64,000 nucleotides of DNA from Caprella mutica (lineage: Eukaryota > Arthropoda > Malacostraca > Amphipoda > Caprellidae): NCBI GenBank assembly GCA_947561585.1, contig CANNZV010000852.1, forward strand, positions 62,001-126,000, written 5' to 3'. The notes below the pieces were generated by a model. The model was not told where the DNA came from and did not search any database. It was given only the letters and a program-made list of their open reading frames with translations. Positions 55,908 through 64,000 of the stretch are shown in pieces. A program made the position numbers and the translations under genes. How positions within the stretch are numbered: position 1 is the stretch's first letter; the number at the start of each line of letters is the position of its first letter.

Positions 55908-55914
55908 TTTGTTT

Positions 55915-57281
55915 CTGAAAAGAGAAATAAGTAAATTAATGACTACAGTTTATAAGACATCTGGCAGTTGAGCAAATAATCAAATTAAATGTCACAGAGA
56001 TCCACTGTAATATATATTAATCAATTTGGGGATTGAAGACGAGGTAAGAAAAAGACAACGCGCTCATACTTTGAAACATGGTTTGGAGTGGTAAAAATAG
56101 AGAATATTCTTAATAGGAAAAAAAACTGAACTAGCTTAAAAGTTAAAACATACAACATCTGAAAAAACATATCAATTGCCTTTTATAAAACTGATTAATC
56201 ATCCTATGAACTGTGCAACTATTCACCACATGCATTTTTCAATACTTAGGGAGTAATTCAGCACACCTGCCTTGTTAGGCTGTAACTACTGTAATACTGT
56301 GTATATTTTAATCCCTTCATAATTTATTCTTATGGCATATTTTTCAGAGTTTATATATAATTTTGGTTATATTTCATGCATAATGATCTCTCGGTGTTAT
56401 AAAGTTGCAATATTTTAGTATAACCTGAATAAACAGTTTCAAATATAATTAAAATAACATTAAAATAATGGTAATAAAACCAACTCTTCAGTCTACTGTA
56501 ACTTTTTGTATACTTCCACTGAACAAAATAATTATTATTCCTTCAATGTTCAAAAAGGGTGAGATCAAGCACCTCAATCCTCTGGGTGTGATGGATCACC
56601 ACCCATCAATGCTATTATTTTTGAGTGTTAATTATATCAAACAAAAGATAAACCGTCATGCACATTATCAGTTAGAAGCGGAATTCAATATGAAAAAAGG
56701 AATATAGAGATTTTAATGTCAATTTTTAAAATTTCAGGAAGTTCCTATTGATGAAAATGATGAAAAATATCAAAATCTCTTTAAACTAAATTTTAAATAG
56801 TTAACCTGCTCTTTTATGTCCGGTATTAATCCTTTAGCGGGCAATCGGCCTGTACGAGCTGCTTCTCAATTTGTGATTAATTATTTTGGGTACATGTTTA
56901 GATTTAGTTATACTCTATTAACCCTTAAACACCCAATGTCCTCTGGGGAGGACATTATAAAAACATCAAATAATGTCTTCATTTAGTATGTATAATCTTA
57001 TTCTAGCTTTGAGAAGTGTAAAATAAAATGTAGGCTATGCCACATAATGATTCAAGATTTTGATCACTCAAAAGTTCTTCCCAAATTATATTTGACTTTA
57101 AAATTGTATTAACGATTATTTTTTTTCTGATTAAGATATCTAAAAAAAATACAGAGCACCTCATTCAAACTAGCTTTGTAACGTCTCTCCAAATTGAAAT
57201 TTGATATCGATGAAATAACATCAAAGTACAATTCAGCAAAAAAAATTTATGGAAACTGTGTTACTGAAATATTGTAATATA
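55915..57281. other. 5' intron or upstream region of the BTB gene
   Basis: No coding signal. TTAACCCTTAAACACCCAA (56919 onward), followed by TGTCCTCTGGGGAGGACATT, resembles a piggyBac-type end, but no convincing partner end was defined. No upstream 5'-UTR exon could be recognised. Confidence 0.4.
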
Positions 57282-58556
57282 CAGGGTGGGGCGTAAGTTT
57301 GGAAGCAATTTTTCAAACATTAATATAATTCTTAAAAATAAGTTCCTAAGTAGGTGATAGGGTTTGAACTATAGTAGAGACACTACATTATGACGTGGCA
57401 GTGTTATTTTTACAAAAATTTAGTCAATTTAAAAATGTCAGACAAAAGAGAAGCCATTATTGCTCTACACCGCACCGGGAAGTCAGATTCCGTCATTTCA
57501 AAGACTCTCTCAATAGCGAGATCGACTGTTTGGAAGTGTGTGAAGCGTTTTAATGAGAGGAGACTTGACTGATCGTCCAAGAAGTGGTAGACCACGCTCA
57601 CAACGCACCAAACAACTGATAAAATGTGCCCGAGAGAAGATAAGGAGGAACCCTTAGCCAAAAGAGCTAATGTGAGTCCCAGAAAAATGAGAAGAGTTGT
57701 CAAAGAAGACATAAAGATGTCCTCTTTCACCCTCCAAAAGAGACAGACTCTGTCAGAAGCTGTAAAGAAAAAGAGATTGGAGAGAAGCAAAGCACTTCTG
57801 AGAGAATTGAAGTCCGGCACGGCTGGTGAAATTGTTCGGTCTGACGAAAAAAATTTCACAGTGGAAATGGCTCACAACCGGAGGAATGACAGAATAATTG
57901 GTAAAAGTGCAAAAGACATCCCATACAACCAAAAAACTGTCCACAGAACCATGAAACCTGCTTCAGTAATGGTCTGGGCCGCCGTTTCAGAAACTCGGAG
58001 ATCTCCTTCAATTTTTGTGGAACAAGGCGCCAAAATCAATGCTAAATGTTATATTGAGAATATTTTGATGCCAATGTTGGAGTCAGCTAAGGATCACTTC
58101 GGCAATGACACTCTATGGACATTTCAGCAAGACAGCGCGACTTCACATACTGCAAATGTCACTCAAAACTGGTGCCATGACCATCTTCCATGGTTTTGGT
58201 CCAAAGAAATGTGGCCTCCCTGCTCTCCAGATGTTAATGCTAAGGACTTTTCGGTATGGTCCATTCTTGAATCAAAGGCCTGTGGTAAATTCCATCGCAG
58301 TGTGGATGATTTAAAGCGTTGGCTCCAGAGATCTTGGAAGGAAATTTCACAAGAACAGTTGCGTGCCGCAGTAGGAGGAGTTCGGAGGAGATTTGAGGCT
58401 GTTATTAAAAACAAGGGGGGACATTCTGAATAAATTTATGATTTTTGAATTCTTAAAACCCTTATGTAATAATACATAACTGTAAATTATCAAATATATT
58501 TTTCGTTGGATTATAATATGCACTTTCATTTGCTTCCAAACTTACGCCCCACCCTG
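57282..58556 (+). mobile_element. mariner-like transposon (DD37D/maT-like), 1275 bp
   Basis: Inverted ends CAGGGTGGGGCGTAAGTTTG plus GAAGCAA (27 bp) are perfect at both sides, and the element is flanked by TA duplications (57280-57281 and 58557-58558). It holds one transposase gene. Length and structure are typical of the Tc1/mariner superfamily. It sits upstream of the BTB start codon, probably in a 5' intron, antisense to the gene. Confidence 0.95.
57435..58433 (+). pseudogene. mariner transposase, DD37D type, with two compensating frameshifts
   Basis: Starts MSDKREAIIALHRTGKSD, a helix-turn-helix (VISKTLSIARSTVWKCVKRF). After FNER the frame moves by +1 (the correct reading GDLTDRPRSGRPRS runs in another frame) and returns near 57650, after KIRRN. 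The catalytic part is open: RSDEKNF (first D), FQQDSATSHT (second D) and PDVNAKDFSVW (third D), with 37 residues between the second and third D. That spacing is the DD37D/maT class. The frameshifts make this copy probably inactive; its ends could still be mobilised by another copy. Confidence 0.88.
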
Positions 58557-58558
58557 TA

Positions 58559-59930
58559 GGAAGAATTCAAAAAATATCCAATTTTCAATCTTCTACTTTC
58601 AGGAATCCACTAATAAAACTATCTTTTCTGATGAAATGAGGATTCTATAGGGAGTTCTGTCGATTATAAGATAATGGGGCTGAAATCAGCTAATTTAGTT
58701 TAAGTTAAAAAAATAAAAATTAACCCTCCACAATCATCTGTGACTAATTAGTTGCATTCAAAATAAAGGACTTTTCTGTGATAGATTGAATGTGTAGAGC
58801 AGTGATAAGTGCAAAATGGTGGCCCAAGAGCTCACCAGCCCTCACAACAGTAAGCGGGAATCCTCATTAAGTGAATGAATGTGATTATTGTGTCACATGG
58901 TGGAAAAATTTAATGAACTATAAAAATTAATAAAGCTTAGTGCATATATTAACTGTGTAACACTTATTAGACAAGATATATTTTAAGATATTTTAACTTT
59001 CAAAAATTAAATTAAGGACATGAAGGGTTACTATACAAATTTGCAATTTTCAGGATTGATTTAACTAGTAACTAGTTATATAATTTTCTAGTTTTTTTTT
59101 TTTCAATTTTGTAAATCAAAATTTATGTAAAAGTTGATGTCTTTTCAGAAGGCATCAACTCATACAATTTTAGAGCGAGATATTTATCAAAATATAGTCG
59201 TATATAGGAAAAGCATTTTTCCTAATTTTCCTTTAAACCAAATTAGGTTTGAAGTCTAATTTGGCTTGAATATTTAAAATTTTTTATCAAAAAATTGAAG
59301 GAAAACATTCAAAATGTTTATATAGTTCCATAAACTTTCTCACACAGGAAAAAAAACATTGTAACTTTGCAGGCAACTAAATTTTGAAAAATTGAAACAA
59401 ACTCCAATGTCTCTAGCTCAAAACATGTACAAGTTGATTCCTGTTGTCAAAGTATCAGTATTAACATCAGTATCTGGGGTATCGGTATTGGCATGGTATC
59501 AGTGAAAATTTTGGTATCGTCTCATCCCTAATTTAGAAATATTTCACCTTTTTCACTCAAACATCTTAAAATAAATGAGGTTATCTTTATCTCACCAGCC
59601 AAATGGCAAGGATCTTCTAATCACATGAAAATTGATTGGCGGGTTAATCCATATTTTTTTAATTGTCTTTTTTCTCTGACTTACAGATTTTAACTCAACA
59701 TTGACTAAACTCAATTCAGGCTCTCAAACACAGATTCAATTGCATAAACTGAATTGCGCTCTGAAATTATAATTTATCAGAATATCTCCCAGCTAGATAA
59801 ATATCATGTTCAAGAGCATATAAGTTCTATATTTTACATGGTATACATTTCAAAGGTGAAAATTCAAATGTCAAATTGGGTGGCTAGACACAACCAAACA
59901 GAGAGGGGGAGACTAAATTAACAATGTTTT
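58559..59930. other. AT-rich non-coding sequence upstream of the BTB gene
   Basis: No coding exon, RNA gene or clear repeat. 59450-59530 has repeated GTATC/GGTATCGGTATTGG words like those at 4589-4797, suggesting the end of a related dispersed element. Confidence 0.4.
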
Positions 59931-59939
59931 GAGTATAAA

Positions 59940-62900
59940 TATAGTATGTATCCATTCAAAGTAGTATGTCTCATAAACTCTCCAAAAATAATGAAAAATC
60001 TTTCCAAAATGATCAAATTATCATAAATTTTGTCCAAAATAACATTGTAGCATAGGAGAAAATTAGATATTTCTCACCATTTGTATTTGAAGAGCTCAAA
60101 ATAACATTCTTAAAGAGGAATTCAGTTTATGTTTTTTCTATAAAATTTAACATAAAAAATAGAAACATAAAAACTGTAAAAAACAGAGCCCATTCTCTTT
60201 TCAATGGTGTGCCACATGCAGCCATTGCATGAATTCCATCCAGACTATATTTCATGGTAAATTCCACCAACTTGTCAGTGGAATTTTTCTCCTTTGAAAA
60301 TAATATTCTATCAAAGTCAGTGGTTTTTTAGCTAATTATTCCTATGTTACCATTAATTTTCAGTTGCTAAATTATAAATGGGTAAACTGTTGGTGGATCT
60401 GGCAAATATGTTACTGAATTTTTTCAGCAAATCTGTATATTTTGGTGCACCAAATACAGACTGGAATCCCAAATCGCTCACTAATTAGCATACTTTTCAA
60501 ATAGTCAAAATTATTATTATAGTCATCAATAGTCATTATATGCATTGGTTTAAAATTTTGTATTAATATCTATGTTCCCAAGTTGATTTTGGCTTGAAAT
60601 TTTTATAAATTAGCCACAAAGGCTTGACTCAGAATTTTAGTCACATATAGGCTCACAAATAAGCTTACAGTTTGTCAGGCTCTGAAACATTGCATATCGG
60701 TTGACTTTTGTACATAAAACATAGAAAATAATTAAAAATCTCCTTCTAATATCAATTAGGCTCAGATTTGTCACAGAAGAGTCATGGAAAAATGTCCATT
60801 TCTTTCACAAGTCTGCAGAATATCCAGTTTGTATTTGCTAGTCTGAGGAAACTGGTCAAGTGTTTGTCTAACTTACCATTTTAATGGTGAGTTAATGAGT
60901 TATTTTGAACCCTTCCCATGCAAATGGCAAGAAATATCTAATTTCCTCCTATGGTATAATGTTATTTTGGACCAGGTGATAAAACATGTCCAAACTTGCC
61001 ATTTAAATAACATTTTTTTGAGTTATTTTGAACCCTTCAATTGCAAAAGGTAAGAAATATCTATTTTTTCTTATGATACAATTTTATTTTGGAGAGAATT
61101 TAATCTTTATGGAAAGAAATTTCATTATTTTTGGAGAGAGCTTGAGAGAAAAATCAAGTGTTTGAGCCATAATTTATAACTTGGACTTTGGAAAGAATTA
61201 ATTATTATTTTGGAGAGAAATTTGGTGTCTTATGGAGAGGCTGGAGAACACACAAATTGAGTTATAGCCCTACCATTTTACTTGGGTGTTTGTAGAGAGA
61301 TCTTTATTTATTCTATTCACAAATCACAGTATAAGTTTAGGGGATCGTCCCACTTATAAAACTTTTTCTTTATTGTGAATCATAGGGCATTGAAATATGA
61401 TACAAGAATATAAAATCATATTTGGAATATTTTATGTTCATGGTAAAAATCACAATATCTTCTAAGAAAACGAGATATGGAAGAAACGTGATTTTAGAGT
61501 GATGGTGCGATAAATGCTACTCCTCCATCAATTTTTAATATGCAGTAATAAAATTGGTATCATTTGAAGCAGAAAGACTTGGGCAACAAAACTAAGTTTG
61601 TATAAAAAAATCTACCCCGAAATTGATAAAAAAAAGCCTACATTTTTTTGGAATTTTCTTAGTTGTGACGTCTTTACATTCGAATAAAGATGAATTCTGA
61701 AGAAATACGAACTTACTTTTGATACTCTAGTGATTGCGCATCTAACGATACATATGTTTTCTTCAATCTACGTTGAAAATTGACAGAGAAGATACAGTTA
61801 AGACTCCCAAAAAATAGTACTTTTCACTATTTTTCAGGAGCCAAAAGAAAAACAGAACAGCATTATGCGTTACAAGGTTTGAGCTTTAATTGGGGCGGTA
61901 TCTCAGTAACCAACAAACTTGTGCATATGAAACTTTCACATCACATACCTGATATATAAAACTAGGTATTGCAGCTAAAAAAGTTAAGATTTTTAATATT
62001 CAGTAAATCTTGGTGTGATGATCCTCTTAATGTAAATTTAAGGATTAATTCAGAAGTGTAAAGTGTTCATAGAAAAATAATGTGAACATAAGAATTAGAT
62101 TCGATATTGTTTTTTGGAGAATATGCGAGATATTTGAAAACAATATTGAATCAATTTCTATGCTTACAATAGTTTTACTGTGAACAGAATAAGAGATTCT
62201 TTCAGTTTCTGCAGACTGGTAACAACCCAGACTCCAGTCTGAAAATTATAGAAGGATTTGTGAATTGATCCTGCACCAGACTGCATTTCATGGTAAATTC
62301 CACTAACAAGTCAGTGAAATTTTTTCCCCTTAGAAAATAATATTTCAGCAAAGTCTTGTGTATTTTATGCTATTTATTAATATGTTACCAATTTCCATTA
62401 TTTTTTTGTGTATAAATTGGGAAAATGTTGGTTGATCAGACAAATTAATGGAAATTGTTGATAGATTTTTATTTAGCTTTTTGAGAAGTCAGTGGGATTT
62501 TGTGCACAAAATACACACTGGATCCTGCATCAAAGTCCTATTTAATTCCTATGTTATTTGCAGCACCCAAATCCAAATTTCTGTAAAAAAAAATCCTGGG
62601 TCTGACCATCAGTGGAGACCCTAGTGAAAGTATTACACTTAAAAATATCCCCATGGCTCATGCTTCATGTCTGATGAATGTGCATCTCTTGGGACTATTT
62701 TAGGAGTGATTTAATAGTTATTTAGTATTTACATGTTTTCAACTTATTTCACCCATGTGTCAAACATTATTGAGAAAATTCATCCAGGTTGCCACATTTA
62801 AGACACTTAGAAGATGAAATTTGACTTCCCAGTGAAGATTTTACACTTGAAAATCCAAGTAAAATAGTAAGTCTCCAGTCTGTATTTGGTGCACAAAAAC

Positions 62901-64000
62901 CCACAGACTTGTTCGAAAAGCTGAAATAATTACCAACATATTTGACAGATCCATCAACATTTTCCTCATTTAGCCACTTAAAATTAATGGTAACATAGGA
63001 ATAAATAGCTGAAAATCCACTGACTTTGGTAGAATAATATTATCAAAGGTGAAAAAATTCCTCTGAAAAGTCAGGGGAATTTACTATGAAATACAGTCTG
63101 GGCTATGGATTATAAACTCTCCATTTATCTCCAAAAATCCCTAAATTTCTCTCCAAAATGATATAATTATCATAGATTCTCTCCAAAATAAGATTGTAGC
63201 ATAGGAGAAAAATAAATATTTCTCACCATTTGCAATTGAAGGGATCAAAATAAAATAAAATCCACCATAAACTTTCCAGTAATTAGGCTGATCTACCAAC
63301 AGAGAAATAAATAGTTTAAAATCCACTGACTTTCACAGAATATTATTTTCAATGGAAAAAAATTCCATCGACATGTCGGTGGAATTTACCACGAAATACA
63401 GACTGGCATGTCTGATGCATGTATATCTCAACTCAAGATAAGTGATTTACTTGTTATTTAAAGATTTTTCAACTTATTTCACCTTTGACCATACTTTAAA
63501 ACATGGTATTTCACCCCTCAAAAGCAGCTGACTCGCCAATAACTTTCTCCATACTTTGTAGCATGGCTATAAACCAATGTAATGAAGTATGTCGCCATTT
63601 TGATGGCGAGTTTGTGACGGTTATTTTGAGCCCTTCAATTGCAAATGGTGAGAGATATCTAATTTTCTCCTATGCTATAATGTTATTTGGGAGAGAATTT
63701 AAGGTAATTTCACTAATTTGATCATCTTGAAGAAATTTGGTTATTTTTGGAGAGAACTGGAGAGTTTATAAGATAATACTATTTTACTTGGCACCCAGGT
63801 AATAAAGCATGTCCAACCTTGACATTTAAATGGCGAGTTTATGAGTTATTTTGAACCCCTTAATAGCAAATGGCGAGAAATATCTATTTTCTCCTATACT
63901 ATAATCCATGTTTCAGAGGCTGGAAAATTGTAAGCTAAATTTTGAGCCAAAACCAATGTGGCTCATTTTTTGGAAATTTCAAGCCAAATTAACATAGAAA
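59940..64000. repeat. Large block of palindrome-rich modular repeats
   Basis: The same modules as in the Ly6 intron, in both orientations. Module 1 (60240-60470, 62275-62525, inverted at 62873-63105 and 63260-63408) contains GTCAGTGGAATTTTT, CAAAGTCAGTGG, CCTATGTTACCATTAATTTT and GGTGCACCAAATACAGACTG. Module 2 (59960-60090, 63110-63240, opposite orientation 63590-63790) contains CTCTCCAAAATAA, TAGCATAGGAGAAAA and CGCCATTTTGATGGCGAG. Module 3 has TTTTGGCTTGAAATTTTTAT (60590-60610) and TTCAAGCCAAATTAACATAG at the window edge. No protein coding. Confidence 0.7.

Noticed and set aside
55062..55097. C-terminal extension [11 protein letters not shown] after constitutive exon 2
   Set aside because: A strong GTAAGT donor at 55092-55097 and in-phase exon 3 show this is read-through into the intron.
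56919..59035. piggyBac-type element (TTAACCCTTAAACACCC ... AAGGGTTA) around the mariner
   Set aside because: The putative right end matches only in a few bases and no TTAA duplication is convincing.

Overview
The window is nuclear DNA of an arthropod-like animal. It is AT-rich, its genes have spliceosomal introns with GT-AG borders, and several DNA transposons are present. A BTB zinc-finger gene of the arthropod TTK type (WNNH-containing BTB, alternative C2H2 exons) points to Pancrustacea or a related arthropod. A NAMPT gene is present, which Drosophila-type insects lack, so a crustacean or other non-dipteran arthropod is my best guess. No species can be named from the sequence.

Layout. (1) 378-2942, plus strand: the last five exons of nicotinamide phosphoribosyltransferase, followed directly by a 24-bp minisatellite (about 2999-3524). 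(2) 3.5-6.5 kb: intergenic DNA with several MITEs. (3) 6488-10844, plus: a complete eight-exon ATPAF1-type mitochondrial F1-ATPase assembly factor. (4) 12204-14753, minus: a three-exon secreted Ly6/uPAR-fold protein whose first intron holds a palindrome-rich modular repeat. (5) 16427-17134: a non-autonomous hAT element; 17705-18157: a second foldback element. (6) 17275-55907, minus: one very large lola-like BTB-zinc-finger gene. Four constitutive coding exons (28+208+62+21 = 319 residues) are followed by 34 alternative 3'-terminal exons, called V1-V34 here in transcription order. Each exon has a 3' splice site in phase 0, two C2H2 fingers and its own stop codon. (7) 57282-58556: a mariner-like transposon with perfect 27-bp inverted ends and a twice-frameshifted DD37D transposase. 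(8) 59.9-64 kb: a second large block of the modular repeats seen in the Ly6 intron.

How the main locus probably works. One BTB dimerisation module is joined to one of 34 DNA-binding modules, so one locus could give 34 transcription factors sharing partners but differing in DNA specificity. Four features may bear on the choice of exon. A purine-rich block in the sense RNA lies in the intron after the last constitutive exon (51848-51872), and many proximal variable exons have complementary C/U-rich blocks 45-85 nt before their acceptors, a layout like Dscam docking and selector sites. A dispersed intronic element carries TGACGTCA and 5'-splice-site-like words. A 44-bp minisatellite of about 43 units repeats the V27 3' splice site. 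Acceptor type also tracks zinc-finger subfamily. These regulatory readings are inference; the exon structure is read directly from the sequence.
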